From: Novosphingobium rosa NBRC 15208
GTDB lineage: Bacteria; Pseudomonadota; Alphaproteobacteria; Sphingomonadales; Sphingomonadaceae
Assembly (NCBI RefSeq): GCF_001598555.1
Contig: NZ_BCZE01000045.1
Span: forward strand, 1 to 64,000
Reading direction: 5' to 3'
DNA: 64,000 bases
In this document: positions 18,690 to 27,574 of the stretch, piece after piece
Layout of the letters: each line of letters opens with the position of its first letter
How positions within the stretch are numbered: position 1 is the stretch's first letter
Made by a program: the position numbers and the translations under genes
The notes under the pieces: model-generated
The model's input: only the letters and a program-made list of their open reading frames with translations
Database searches by the model: none
Told to the model about the DNA's origin: nothing

Positions 18690-20747
18690 TTAATGTTTCA
18701 ACACCCAGGTGACCGCAGCCACAAGGCCGACCAGCATCCACAGCGCATAGCTGGTGAGGAAGCCGGACTGCACCTTGCGTGCGCCCACCGAACCCTTGGC
18801 GACCACCCAGGCCGCGCCATCGGGGCCGAGCCCGTCGATGACAGCCTTGTCGCTCTTCCAGAAGATCTTGCCCAGGGCGAAGGCCGTGCGCACGAACAGG
18901 AAATCATAGAGTTCGTCGAAGAACCACTTGTTGTAGACGAAGGTGTGCAGCGGCTTGAACGCCTTGACGAAGGCCGCGGGGATGCTGGGAACCTTGAGAT
19001 AGCAGACCCAAGCGGTGATCGCGCCGATCAGCATCACGATGAAGGGAGCCAGCTTGATCGATTCCGGCAGATGCTCAGCGGCTTCAGCCAGTTCATGGTT
19101 GAACACCAGCGCGCCGCGCCAGAATTCGGGGGCTCCCTCGATGCCGGTGAAGGCATGGTGGAAGATCGCGCCCGCGAAGACCGCGCCGAAGCTGAGGATC
19201 GCCAGCGGGATCATCATGACCAGCGGGCTTTCATGCGGATGATAACCGGCGGTGCCGTCATCATCATGCTTGTGGCCGTGAGCGTGGTGATCGTCGTGAC
19301 CATGGGCATGATCGTGGCCGTGATCGTCATGGCCATGCGCGTCATGCACCGCATGCTGGATATGCTCCGACTGGTTCCAGCGCGGCTTGCCGAAGAAGGT
19401 GAGGAACACCAGGCGCCACGAATAGAAGCTGGTCAGCAGCGCCGCGATGATGCCCATCCAGGCCGCAAAGTGACCCAAGCCGGTGCCCTTGGCATAGGCG
19501 GCCTCGATGATCGCATCCTTCGAGTAGAAGCCGGCGAAACCGCCGATTTCCTCAAGGCCGACGCCGGTGATGGCCAGCGTGCCCGCCATCATTGCCGCGA
19601 AAGTCCAGGGGATCTTCTTCCACAGGCCACCATAGTAACGCATGTCCTGTTCGTGATGCATGGCGTGGATCACCGAACCGGCGCCCAGGAACAGCAGAGC
19701 CTTGAAGAAGGCATGCGTGAAGAGGTGGAACATGGCCGGGCCGAACGCGCCCACGCCAGCGGCGAAGAACATGTAACCCAGCTGCGAGCAGGTCGAATAG
19801 GCGATGACGCGCTTGATGTCCCACTGCGTCGTGCCGATCGTGGCGGCGAAGAAGCAGGTGGCGGCGCCAACGAAAGTGACGACATGCAGCGCGGTCTCGC
19901 TCTCGACGAAGAGCGGCGAGAGGCGGCAGACCATGAACACGCCGGCGGTCACCATGGTGGCCGCGTGGATCAGCGCCGACACGGGGGTCGGGCCTTCCAT
20001 GGCGTCGGGAAGCCAGGTGTGCAGGCCCAGCTGCGCCGACTTGCCCATCGCGCCGATGAACAGCAGCAGGCAGAGCACGGTCAGCGTATCGACACGGTAG
20101 CCAAGGAAACCGATGGTCGAACCGGCATAGTCATGCGCATGGGCCAGAATCTCGGGGATCGACACCGTCTTGAAGACGAGGAAGACGCCGAAGATGCCCA
20201 TCATGAAGCCAAGATCGCCCACGCGGTTGACCACGAAAGCCTTGATGGCGGCAGCGCCAGCCGAAGGCTTGCGGAACCAGAAGCCGATCAGCAGGTACGA
20301 GGCCAGACCCACGCCTTCCCAACCGAAGAACATCTGGACCAGATTGTTGGCCGTGACGAGCATCAGCATCGCGAAGGTGAACAGCGAGAGATAGGCGAAG
20401 AAGCGCGGCTGATCCGGCTCCTCATCCATGTAGCCCCAGCTGTAGAGGTGGACCAGGCTCGACACGCTGGTGATGACCACCAGCATGACGGCGGTCAGCG
20501 TATCGACGCGCAGTTCCCAGTTGAACTGCAGACCGCCCGACTGAACCCAGTTCAGGACCGGAGTCACCGAGGGTTCGGCATGGCCGCCCAGAAAGGAAAG
20601 GAAGATCGGCCAGGACAGCGCGCAGGACAGGAACAGGCCGCCGGTCGTGATGACCTTGGCCGGGATCTTGCCCAGCGCCTTGTTGCCAAGGCCCGCAATC
20701 GCCGCCGCCAGAAGCGGCACGAAGACGATGAAGAGGATAGGATGCAC
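18690..20747 (-). CDS. nuoL: NADH-quinone oxidoreductase subunit L with His-rich loop
   Basis: Distal antiporter-like subunit of complex I carrying the long lateral helix; 685 residues. The core shows LHTWLPDAMEGPTPVSALIHAATMVTAGV-type sequence, and the C-terminal amphipathic arm is present. Residues 462-505 form an extra hydrophilic loop with 17 His and many Asp, in HG/HD/HA repeats, between TM segments of the C-terminal third. The loop is not part of the pumping core and resembles metal-binding tracts. Whether it binds metal is inference. The start is 6 bases from the nuoK stop. Confidence 0.96.
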   Translation of the reverse strand: MHPILFIVFVPLLAAAIAGLGNKALGKIPAKVITTGGLFLSCALSWPIFLSFLGGHAEPSVTPVLNWVQSGGLQFNWELRVDTLTAVMLVVITSVSSLVHLYSWGYMDEEPDQPRFFAYLSLFTFAMLMLVTANNLVQMFFGWEGVGLASYLLIGFWFRKPSAGAAAIKAFVVNRVGDLGFMMGIFGVFLVFKTVSIPEILAHAHDYAGSTIGFLGYRVDTLTVLCLLLFIGAMGKSAQLGLHTWLPDAMEGPTPVSALIHAATMVTAGVFMVCRLSPLFVESETALHVVTFVGAATCFFAATIGTTQWDIKRVIAYSTCSQLGYMFFAAGVGAFGPAMFHLFTHAFFKALLFLGAGSVIHAMHHEQDMRYYGGLWKKIPWTFAAMMAGTLAITGVGLEEIGGFAGFYSKDAIIEAAYAKGTGLGHFAAWMGIIAALLTSFYSWRLVFLTFFGKPRWNQSEHIQHAVHDAHGHDDHGHDHAHGHDDHHAHGHKHDDDGTAGYHPHESPLVMMIPLAILSFGAVFAGAIFHHAFTGIEGAPEFWRGALVFNHELAEAAEHLPESIKLAPFIVMLIGAITAWVCYLKVPSIPAAFVKAFKPLHTFVYNKWFFDELYDFLFVRTAFALGKIFWKSDKAVIDGLGPDGAAWVVAKGSVGARKVQSGFLTSYALWMLVGLVAAVTWVLKH

Positions 20748-20753
20748 GAAGAT

Positions 20754-21059
20754 TTACCCCTTCATCCGGTTGACGTCGTCCACGGCGATGGTGCCGCGGC
20801 CACGGAAGTAGATCACCAGGATGGCAAGACCGATGGCTGCCTCGCCCGCCGCAACGGTGAGCACGAACATCGCGAAGATCTGGCCCACGAGATCGTGGAG
20901 GAAGGCGCTGAAGGCCACCAGATTGATGTTCACCGAAAGCAGGATCAGTTCGATCGCCATCAGGATGATGATGATGTTCTTGCGGTTGAGGAAGATCCCC
21001 AGCACGCCCAGCACGAAAAGCACCGAGCTGACGAAGACGTAATGTCCGATCGTAATCAC
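20754..21059 (-). CDS. nuoK: NADH-quinone oxidoreductase subunit K
   Basis: Small membrane subunit of complex I with three TM helices; 101 residues, the standard length. GTG 21059 is selected because it gives the expected N-terminus (VITIGHYVFV) and is preceded by AAGGAGA overlapping the nuoJ stop. The longer open frame upstream is the shadow of nuoJ. Conserved membrane Glu residues lie in MAIELILLSVN and AAGEAAIGLA. Confidence 0.96.
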   Translation of the reverse strand: MITIGHYVFVSSVLFVLGVLGIFLNRKNIIIILMAIELILLSVNINLVAFSAFLHDLVGQIFAMFVLTVAAGEAAIGLAILVIYFRGRGTIAVDDVNRMKG

Positions 21060-21069
21060 AGTCGTCTCC

Positions 21070-21687
21070 TTACAGCTCGACGCCCTGCCCGCTGACGGGC
21101 TTGAGGTTGACAGTCGCGTCCTCGGGACGGCGGGCGACCTGCTTCGAGATGTTCTGGGTGCGCACATCGCCACGCTTGCGGTGCGTGAGCACAATCGCGC
21201 CGATCATGGAGACCAGCAGGATCACGCCCGAAGCCTCGAACAGGAAGATGTAGCGCGTGTAAAGCAGCGCACCGATGGCGGCGGTGTTCGACAGGCCCTC
21301 GGCGTTGCCAGCGTGACCGTCGGCCACGCCCAGCACCAGAGCGCCGGACTTGACCGCGCCCGTGCCGATCAGCAGCTCGGCGACCAGCGCCAGCGCGATG
21401 AGCAGGCCAAGCGGGGCATTCTGCACGAAACCGGCCCGCAGCGTGGCGAAGTCGATGTCGAGCATCATGACCACGAAGAGGAACAGCACCGCGACGGCGC
21501 CCACATAGACGATGACCAGCAGCATGGCGATGAATTCAGCGCCGACCAGAACCATCAGGCCCGCGGCGTTGAAGAAGGCCAGGATCAGCCACAGCACCGA
21601 ATGCACCGGGTTGCGGGCCAGGATCGTGGCGAGGCCCGAGACGATCACCAGCGTGGCGAACAGATAGAAAGCAAGAAGTTGGATCAT
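21070..21687 (-). CDS. nuoJ: NADH-quinone oxidoreductase subunit J
   Basis: Membrane subunit of complex I (mitochondrial ND6 equivalent); 205 residues. Five TM helices are followed by a hydrophilic C-terminal tail of about 35 residues. The family motif AEFIAMLLVIVYVGAVAVLF is visible around residues 50-70. It lies between nuoI (11-base gap) and nuoK, in standard order. Confidence 0.96.
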   Translation of the reverse strand: MIQLLAFYLFATLVIVSGLATILARNPVHSVLWLILAFFNAAGLMVLVGAEFIAMLLVIVYVGAVAVLFLFVVMMLDIDFATLRAGFVQNAPLGLLIALALVAELLIGTGAVKSGALVLGVADGHAGNAEGLSNTAAIGALLYTRYIFLFEASGVILLVSMIGAIVLTHRKRGDVRTQNISKQVARRPEDATVNLKPVSGQGVEL

Positions 21688-21698
21688 GGCGCGGCCCC

Positions 21699-22184
21699 TT
21701 AACGATAGGGCGCATCGGCTTCAAGGTTCGCGGCAATCGCCCGCTCCCACTTGTCGCCGTTGGCCAGAAGTTTCGCCTTGTCATAGAGCAGTTCTTCGCG
21801 CGATTCCGTCGCGTATTCGAAGTTCGGCCCCTCGACCACGGCATCGACCGGGCAGGCTTCCTGGCAGAAGCCGCAGAAGATGCACTTGGTCATGTCGATA
21901 TCGTAGCGCGTGGTGCGGCGGCTGCCATCATCGCGCGGCTGCGATTCAATGGTGATCGCCTGAGCGGGGCACACGGCCTCGCACAGCTTGCAGGCGATGC
22001 AGCGCTCTTCCCCGTTGGGGTAGCGGCGCAGCGCATGCTCACCACGGAAACGCGGCGAAAGCGGGTTCTTCTCGAAAGGATAGTTGATGGTCGCCTTGGG
22101 CTTGAAGAAATACTTCAAGGTCAAGGTGTGAGCCTTCACGAACTCCCAGAGGGTGAAGCTCTTGACGAGCTGAGCGACTGTCAT
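21699..22184 (-). CDS. nuoI: NADH-quinone oxidoreductase subunit I (two 4Fe-4S clusters)
   Basis: Peripheral ferredoxin-like subunit passing electrons to the quinone end of complex I; 161 residues. Two CxxCxxCxxxCP motifs are seen: CIACKLCEAVCP and CIFCGFCQEACP, for clusters N6a and N6b. ATG 22184 is selected: it overlaps the nuoH stop as ATGA and begins the family-like MTVAQLVKSF. The open frame to 22211 is overlap with nuoH. Confidence 0.97.
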   Translation of the reverse strand: MTVAQLVKSFTLWEFVKAHTLTLKYFFKPKATINYPFEKNPLSPRFRGEHALRRYPNGEERCIACKLCEAVCPAQAITIESQPRDDGSRRTTRYDIDMTKCIFCGFCQEACPVDAVVEGPNFEYATESREELLYDKAKLLANGDKWERAIAANLEADAPYR

Positions 22185-23245
22185 GCGAAGTGCCCCGTTG
22201 CCATCAGCCAACCGCTGACGAGAAAGACGAAGAAGAGCGAAACCGGCAGGAAGACCTTCCAGCCCAGGCGCATCAGCTGATCATAGCGATAGCGCGGGAC
22301 GGTGGCCTTGACCCAGCTGAACACGAAGAAGCCGAAAGCGATCTTGAGCAGCAGCCAGATGATGCCGGGCACGGCGTAAAGGATGGGGATTTCCAGCGGC
22401 GGCAGGTAACCGCCCCAGAACAGCGTGGCATTGAGCGCGCACATCAGCAGCACGTTGCCATATTCGCCGAGCCAGAACAGCGCGAAGGCCATCGAGGAAT
22501 ATTCGGTCTGGTAACCGGCGACGAGTTCCGATTCAGCCTCGGCCAGATCGAAAGGCGCGCGCTGGGTTTCGGCCATGCCGGAAATCAGGAACATCACCCA
22601 CATCGGGAACAGCAGCGGGTTGAACGCGAAGCCGTTGAAGAAGCCGAGGACATGGCCCTTCTGCGCCTGAACGATGGTGTCCATGTTGAACGAACCCGCC
22701 CACAGCACCACGCAGATCAGGATGAAGCCGATGGAGACTTCATAGGAGATCATCTGGGCCGAGGCGCGCATCGCCGAGAAGAAGGGATACTTCGAGTTCG
22801 ACGCCCAACCGGCCATGATCGTGCCGTAAACACCCAGCGAGGAGATCGCGAGAATATACAGCAGGCCGACATTGATGTTGGCCAGAATGGCGTTGGAATT
22901 GAAGGGGATCACCGCCCAGGCCAGCAGCGCCACCGTGAAGGTGACGATGGGGCCGATCAGGAACAGGCCCTTGTTGGCGGCGGTCGGGATGATGGTTTCC
23001 TGCAGGAACACCTTCAGACCGTCCGCGAAGGACTGCAGCAGACCGAGCGGGCCGACCACGTTGGGACCACGGCGCAGCGCCATGGCGGCCCAGATCTTGC
23101 GGTCGACGTAAATCACCATGGCGACCGAGAGCATCACCGGCAGACAGATGGCCAGAATGCAGACAACGGTGGCGATCAGAAAGGCCAGATCATGGCCCAT
23201 CCCCCAGCTTTCGAAAAGCTGGGTCGGGGGTCGGAAAAAGCTCAT
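22181..23245 (-). CDS. nuoH: NADH-quinone oxidoreductase subunit H
   Basis: Membrane subunit (ND1 equivalent) forming part of the quinone chamber; 354 residues, eight or nine TM helices. Conserved features include YVDRKIWAAMALRRGPNVVGP near residues 46-66 and the acidic loop ETQRAPFDLAEAESELVAGY. Both ends overlap the neighbours by four bases (ATGA), with nuoG upstream and nuoI downstream. Confidence 0.97.
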   Translation of the reverse strand: MSFFRPPTQLFESWGMGHDLAFLIATVVCILAICLPVMLSVAMVIYVDRKIWAAMALRRGPNVVGPLGLLQSFADGLKVFLQETIIPTAANKGLFLIGPIVTFTVALLAWAVIPFNSNAILANINVGLLYILAISSLGVYGTIMAGWASNSKYPFFSAMRASAQMISYEVSIGFILICVVLWAGSFNMDTIVQAQKGHVLGFFNGFAFNPLLFPMWVMFLISGMAETQRAPFDLAEAESELVAGYQTEYSSMAFALFWLGEYGNVLLMCALNATLFWGGYLPPLEIPILYAVPGIIWLLLKIAFGFFVFSWVKATVPRYRYDQLMRLGWKVFLPVSLFFVFLVSGWLMATGHFA

Positions 23246-25257
23246 TCTGCGGCCTCCGCCTGGATCTCGCCGTGCAGCAGTTCAGCCGAGCAACGCTGAA
23301 GCGTCTCGCTGGCCCGCGCGATCGGGTTGGTCAGATAGAAATCGGCGATGGGATAGGCGATCTCGCCGGCAGCCTCGCCGCCACCGGCGGGCAGAGCGCC
23401 GTAATCGGCCAGACCTTCCTCACCGAAAGCGGCGTTTTCAGCCACCAGCGCGCCACGCAGCTCGGCAAAGCTGTCGAAACCGATGTTCACGCCGAAGGCA
23501 TCGGCCAGAGCGCGCAGGATCGTCCAATCCTCGCGGGCCTGGCCCGGAGCGAAGACGGCACGCTCGCCATACTGCACCCGGCCCTCGGTGTTGACATAGG
23601 TGCCGTCCTTCTCGGTGAAGGCGGCGGCGGGCAGGATGATGTCAGCGGCGTGAGCGCCCTTGTCACCATGATGGCCGATGTAGACGACCATGCTGTTCGC
23701 AAACTTGCTGTAATCCACCTCATCGGCGCCCAGCGAGAAGACCAGCTTCGGTGCGGCGGCGACCAGATCGGCGATGCCGCCCTTCTGGGCGTAACCCAGC
23801 ATCAGACCGGCCATGCGGCTGGCGGCCATGTGCAGAACGTTGAAGCCGTTCCACACCGAACCGTCTTCCAGCGTGCGCACCAGATTGAACGTGGCGGAGA
23901 GCGACAGAGCCGCGCCCAGCGCGTTCCTGGCCAGAGCCGCACCGCCCAGAATGACCGCCGGACGCTGGGCAGCGCTCAGCGCATCGGCCACATGCTGCGG
24001 CAGGTTGTTCAGGATCGCGGCATCGGTGCCCAGGAATTCGGCCGGATAGGTCGTTTCCCATGCGGGGCCGATGATGAAGACCTTCGCGCCCTTCTTCGCC
24101 GCCTTGCGCAGGCGGACGTTGAGGAGCGGGGCTTCGTTGCGGATCTGGCTGCCGACGATTAGGATCGCGTCAGCGCTCTCGATGCCGGTGAAGGTGGTGT
24201 TGAAGTTCACCGCCGCCAGATTGGAGCAATCATAGGCGAGGCCCGTCTGACGGCCTTCCAGCAGATGCGAACCCAGCGCGTTCACCAGCTTCTTGGCGGC
24301 GAACATGGTCTCAGCATCGAGCAGATCACCGGCAATCGCGGCCACCGAAGCGCCCGGATTGATGCTGGCGACAGCATGCAGCGCCTCTTCCCAGCTTGCC
24401 ACGGTCAGCTTGCCGTCGCGGCGGATCCAGGGGCGATCGAGGCGGCGCTTGGTCAGGCCTTCGACCTGATAGCGACCCTTGTCGCTCAGCCATTCCTCGT
24501 TCACGTCGTCGTTGTTGCGCGGCAGCACGCGCAGAACTTCGCGACCGCGCGCATCGATGCGGATGTTGGCGCCCGTGGCGTCCGACACGTCGATGCCCAG
24601 CGTCTTCTTCAGCTCCCAGGGGCGGGCTTCAAACGCGTAGGGACGCGAGGTCAGCGCGCCGACCGGGCACAGATCGATGACATTGGCCGACAGCTCATGC
24701 GCCGCGGCCTTTTCCAGATAGGTCGTGATCTGCATGTTTTCGCCGCGATACAGCGCGCCGATCTCATCCACACCCGCGATTTCCTCGCTGAAACGGACGC
24801 AGCGCGTGCACTGGATGCAGCGCGTCATCACCGTCTTGATCAGCGGGCCCATGTACTTCTCGGTCACCGCGCGCTTGTGCTCGTGGTAACGCGAGTGCCC
24901 ACGGCCATAGGCCACGGACTGGTCCTGCAGATCGCATTCGCCGCCCTGATCGCAGATCGGGCAGTCGAGCGGATGGTTGATGAGGAGGAACTCCATCACC
25001 CCTTCACGCGCCTTCTTGACCATCTCGCTGTCGGTGCGGATCACCTGACCCTCGGCAGCGGGCAGCGCGCAGGAGGCCTGCGGCTTGGGCGGTCCGGGCT
25101 TCACCTCGACCAGGCACATGCGGCAGTTGCCGGCGATGCTCAGGCGCTCGTGATAGCAGAAGCGGGGGATTTCCTTGCCGGCCAGCTCGCAGGCCTGCAG
25201 GACGGTGGCGCCCGCAGGAACTTCGAGTTCGACGCCGTCGACTGTTACCTTGGGCAT
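23242..25257 (-). CDS. nuoG: NADH-quinone oxidoreductase subunit G
   Basis: Largest peripheral subunit of complex I; 671 residues, the short alphaproteobacterial/mitochondrial form. The N-terminal 2Fe-2S ferredoxin domain has CYHERLSIAGNCRMC. His/Cys ligands for the next cluster follow, including HPLDCPICDQGGECDLQD, and then CIQCTRCVRF for another 4Fe-4S cluster. The C-terminal molybdopterin-enzyme-like domain carries no cofactor in this family. The start overlaps the nuoF stop by one base. Confidence 0.97.
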   Translation of the reverse strand: MPKVTVDGVELEVPAGATVLQACELAGKEIPRFCYHERLSIAGNCRMCLVEVKPGPPKPQASCALPAAEGQVIRTDSEMVKKAREGVMEFLLINHPLDCPICDQGGECDLQDQSVAYGRGHSRYHEHKRAVTEKYMGPLIKTVMTRCIQCTRCVRFSEEIAGVDEIGALYRGENMQITTYLEKAAAHELSANVIDLCPVGALTSRPYAFEARPWELKKTLGIDVSDATGANIRIDARGREVLRVLPRNNDDVNEEWLSDKGRYQVEGLTKRRLDRPWIRRDGKLTVASWEEALHAVASINPGASVAAIAGDLLDAETMFAAKKLVNALGSHLLEGRQTGLAYDCSNLAAVNFNTTFTGIESADAILIVGSQIRNEAPLLNVRLRKAAKKGAKVFIIGPAWETTYPAEFLGTDAAILNNLPQHVADALSAAQRPAVILGGAALARNALGAALSLSATFNLVRTLEDGSVWNGFNVLHMAASRMAGLMLGYAQKGGIADLVAAAPKLVFSLGADEVDYSKFANSMVVYIGHHGDKGAHAADIILPAAAFTEKDGTYVNTEGRVQYGERAVFAPGQAREDWTILRALADAFGVNIGFDSFAELRGALVAENAAFGEEGLADYGALPAGGGEAAGEIAYPIADFYLTNPIARASETLQRCSAELLHGEIQAEAAE

Positions 25258-26552
25258 TACTCGGCTGCCTCTTGCAGCGCACCGGCCTTGGCGGCGATGC
25301 GGCGTTCCATCTCGGGGCGGAAGTGCTTGATCAGGCCCTGGATCGGCCAGGCGGCCGCGTCACCCAGAGCGCAGATGGTGTGGCCTTCGACCTGCTTGGT
25401 CACGTTGAAGAGCATGTCGATTTCCTCGACATGCGCGTCGCCCGTGCGCATGCGCTCCATCACGCGCCACATCCAGCCGGTGCCTTCGCGGCAGGGGGTG
25501 CACTGGCCGCAGCTCTCATGCTTGTAGAAGTAGCTGATGCGGCTGATGGCGCGCACGATGTCGGTGGATTTGTCCATCACGATGATCGCGGCAGTCCCCA
25601 GACCCGAACCGACCGCCTTGAGGCCGTCGAAGTCCATCGGGCAGTCCATGATCTCGGCGGCAGGCACCAGCGGCACCGAGGAACCGCCGGGGATTACCGC
25701 CAGCAGATTGTCCCAACCGCCGCGAATGCCGCCGCAGTGCTTTTCGATCAGCTCGCGGAAGGAGATGCTCATCTCTTCCTCGACCACGCAGGGACGGTCG
25801 ACGTGCCCGCTGATCTGGAAGAGCTTGGTGCCCTTGTTGTTTTCGCGGCCGAAGCTGGCGAACCAGCCAGCGCCACGGCGCAGGATGGTGGGCGCCACGG
25901 CGATCGATTCCACATTGTTCACCGTGGTGGGGCAGCCGTAGAGGCCAGCACCGGCAGGGAACGGAGGCTTCAGACGGGGCTGGCCCTTCTTCCCCTCAAG
26001 GCTTTCGATCATCGCGGTTTCTTCGCCGCAGATGTAGGCGCCCGCGCCGCGATGGACGAAAACGTCGTAATCGTAACCCGAACCGCAGGCGTTCTTGCCG
26101 ATCAGCCCGGCCTCATAGGCCTCGGCCACGGCGGCGAACATGGTTTCGGCTTCGCGGATGTATTCGCCGCGAATGTAGATGTAGGCCGCGCGGGCCCCCA
26201 TCGCGAAACCGGCGACCAGCGCGCCCTCGATCAGCTTGTGCGGATCGTGGCGCAGGATCTCGCGGTCCTTGCACGAGCCGGGCTCGGATTCGTCGGCGTT
26301 GATGACCAGGAAGCTGGGACGACCGTCGCGGCTTTCCTTGGGCATGAAGGACCACTTCATGCCGGTGGGGAAGCCGGCGCCGCCACGCCCGCGCAGACCC
26401 GAGTCCTTCATCTCCTGGATGATGCCGTCACGGCCCTTTTCCAGCAGCGCCTTGGTGTTGTCCCAGTCACCGCGCTTGCGGGCGGCGTCCAGGTTCCACG
26501 GCTGATAGCCGTAGAGGTTGGTGAAAATGCGATCCTTGTCCTGCAGGGCCAT
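25257..26552 (-). CDS. nuoF: NADH-quinone oxidoreductase subunit F (NADH and FMN site)
   Basis: Takes electrons from NADH through FMN to cluster N3; 431 residues, usual length. The glycine-rich nucleotide motif GRGGAGFPTGMKWSF is near residues 54-68 and the second GAGAYICGEETAMIESLEG near 170-190. The N3 ligands appear in ESCGQCTPCREGTGWM with a further Cys about 40 residues later. It starts 3 bases after the nuoE stop. Confidence 0.98.
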   Translation of the reverse strand: MALQDKDRIFTNLYGYQPWNLDAARKRGDWDNTKALLEKGRDGIIQEMKDSGLRGRGGAGFPTGMKWSFMPKESRDGRPSFLVINADESEPGSCKDREILRHDPHKLIEGALVAGFAMGARAAYIYIRGEYIREAETMFAAVAEAYEAGLIGKNACGSGYDYDVFVHRGAGAYICGEETAMIESLEGKKGQPRLKPPFPAGAGLYGCPTTVNNVESIAVAPTILRRGAGWFASFGRENNKGTKLFQISGHVDRPCVVEEEMSISFRELIEKHCGGIRGGWDNLLAVIPGGSSVPLVPAAEIMDCPMDFDGLKAVGSGLGTAAIIVMDKSTDIVRAISRISYFYKHESCGQCTPCREGTGWMWRVMERMRTGDAHVEEIDMLFNVTKQVEGHTICALGDAAAWPIQGLIKHFRPEMERRIAAKAGALQEAAE

Positions 26553-26555
26553 GAC

Positions 26556-27224
26556 TTACCACTCCCCTCGGTAATCGTGATTGTCGCCAACCATCGCGGT
26601 TAGGTTCGACAGCGCGCCAGCGGGCTCCACCGTGTGGCGGCCCGGCTCCTGCGTGCCGGCCTTGGGCGTTTCGCCGCGCGCCAGCGCGTCGAGCACCTTG
26701 TCCAGACGCTCGGTGGTGAGGTCTTCGTAATTGTCGTCATTGATCTGCACCATCGGCGCCGACGAGCAATTGCCCATGCATTCCACCTCGGTGAAGCTCC
26801 AGAGGCCATCGTCGCTGATGTGCCCGGCCTTCATGCCACGCTTGTGACAGGCGGTGATCAGATCGTCCGATCCGCGCAGCATGCAGGGCGTCGTGCCGCA
26901 GACCTGCACGTGATAACGGCCCACCGGGACCAGATTGTACATGGTGTAGAAGGTGGCGACCTCGACCACGCGGATGATCGGCATGTCGAGATACTTCGCG
27001 ACATACTCCATCACCGGGATCGGCAGCCAACCCTGCGTGTTGGTCTCGGCGCCGACCTGGCGCTGGGCCAGATCGAGCAGCGGCATCACCGCCGAGCGCT
27101 GGCGCCCTTCGGGATAGCGCGCGACAACGACCTTGGCCTGGGCCGCATTGGCCTCGGTCCAGGCGAAATTCCCCCAGCGCGCGCGCAGCTCGGGGGTATC
27201 GGGTTCAAGATGACGATCAGCCAT
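26556..27224 (-). CDS. nuoE: NADH-quinone oxidoreductase subunit E
   Basis: 2Fe-2S subunit (N1a) of the NADH-oxidising module; 222 residues. Ligands are in VCGTTPCML and, 36 residues on, VECMGNCSSAP. ATG 27224 is chosen (MADRHLEPDT), overlapping the stop of the preceding SnoaL-like gene by one base (TAATG). The open frame to 27404 is its shadow. A C-terminal extension of about 40 residues after the thioredoxin-like fold is rich in Gly, Thr and Glu and is of no known role. Confidence 0.96.
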   Translation of the reverse strand: MADRHLEPDTPELRARWGNFAWTEANAAQAKVVVARYPEGRQRSAVMPLLDLAQRQVGAETNTQGWLPIPVMEYVAKYLDMPIIRVVEVATFYTMYNLVPVGRYHVQVCGTTPCMLRGSDDLITACHKRGMKAGHISDDGLWSFTEVECMGNCSSAPMVQINDDNYEDLTTERLDKVLDALARGETPKAGTQEPGRHTVEPAGALSNLTAMVGDNHDYRGEW

Positions 27225-27574
27225 TAGCGGATGAACTCCACGCGAGAGCACTTGTCGCCCTCGAACGAATAGACGGCGATGACCTCGAAAGGCTCGACCA
27301 GCGGCGAACCGTCGCTGGCGGGCCCACGCGTCACATATTCGCGCATCAGGACATAATTGCCGATGTCCTGCTTGTGGCGGACTTCGGCGCGGTTTTCCGG
27401 CCATTTCACGAAAGCGGCGGCCAGACCCGTGCGGGTGCCTTCCTTGCCTTCGCGCACCACATCGCCGCGGTAGCCAGCCTCGCTGGCGTCCTCGGTCATG
27501 TAGCTGACGTAGAGGTCGGCATCCTGCGCGTTATAGGCGGCCAGCATCGCCTCGGCGGTTGCGAGGTTGCTCAA
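27224..27574 (-). CDS. SnoaL-like / NTF2-fold protein inside the nuo operon
   Basis: A 116-residue soluble protein with the pattern of SnoaL-like NTF2 folds: N-terminal helix with AEAMLAAYNAQDADLYVSYM, then strands ending in VIAVYSFEGDKCSRVEFIR. It is not a known complex I subunit, yet it is overlapped on both sides by nuoD and nuoE. The start is uncertain. TTG 27574 overlaps the nuoD stop as TTGA and has GGGAG eight bases upstream. GTG 27583 would give three more residues, but with no room for a ribosome-binding site. A role in complex I assembly or an unrelated hitch-hiking enzyme are both open. Confidence 0.75.
   Translation of the reverse strand: MSNLATAEAMLAAYNAQDADLYVSYMTEDASEAGYRGDVVREGKEGTRTGLAAAFVKWPENRAEVRHKQDIGNYVLMREYVTRGPASDGSPLVEPFEVIAVYSFEGDKCSRVEFIR

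Noticed and set aside
17148..21095. A 1315-codon open frame on the plus strand opposite the nuo operon
   Set aside because: It lies antisense to four clear nuo genes. It is His/Gln/Arg/Asp-rich with no fold or motif, as expected from the complement of GC-rich codons.
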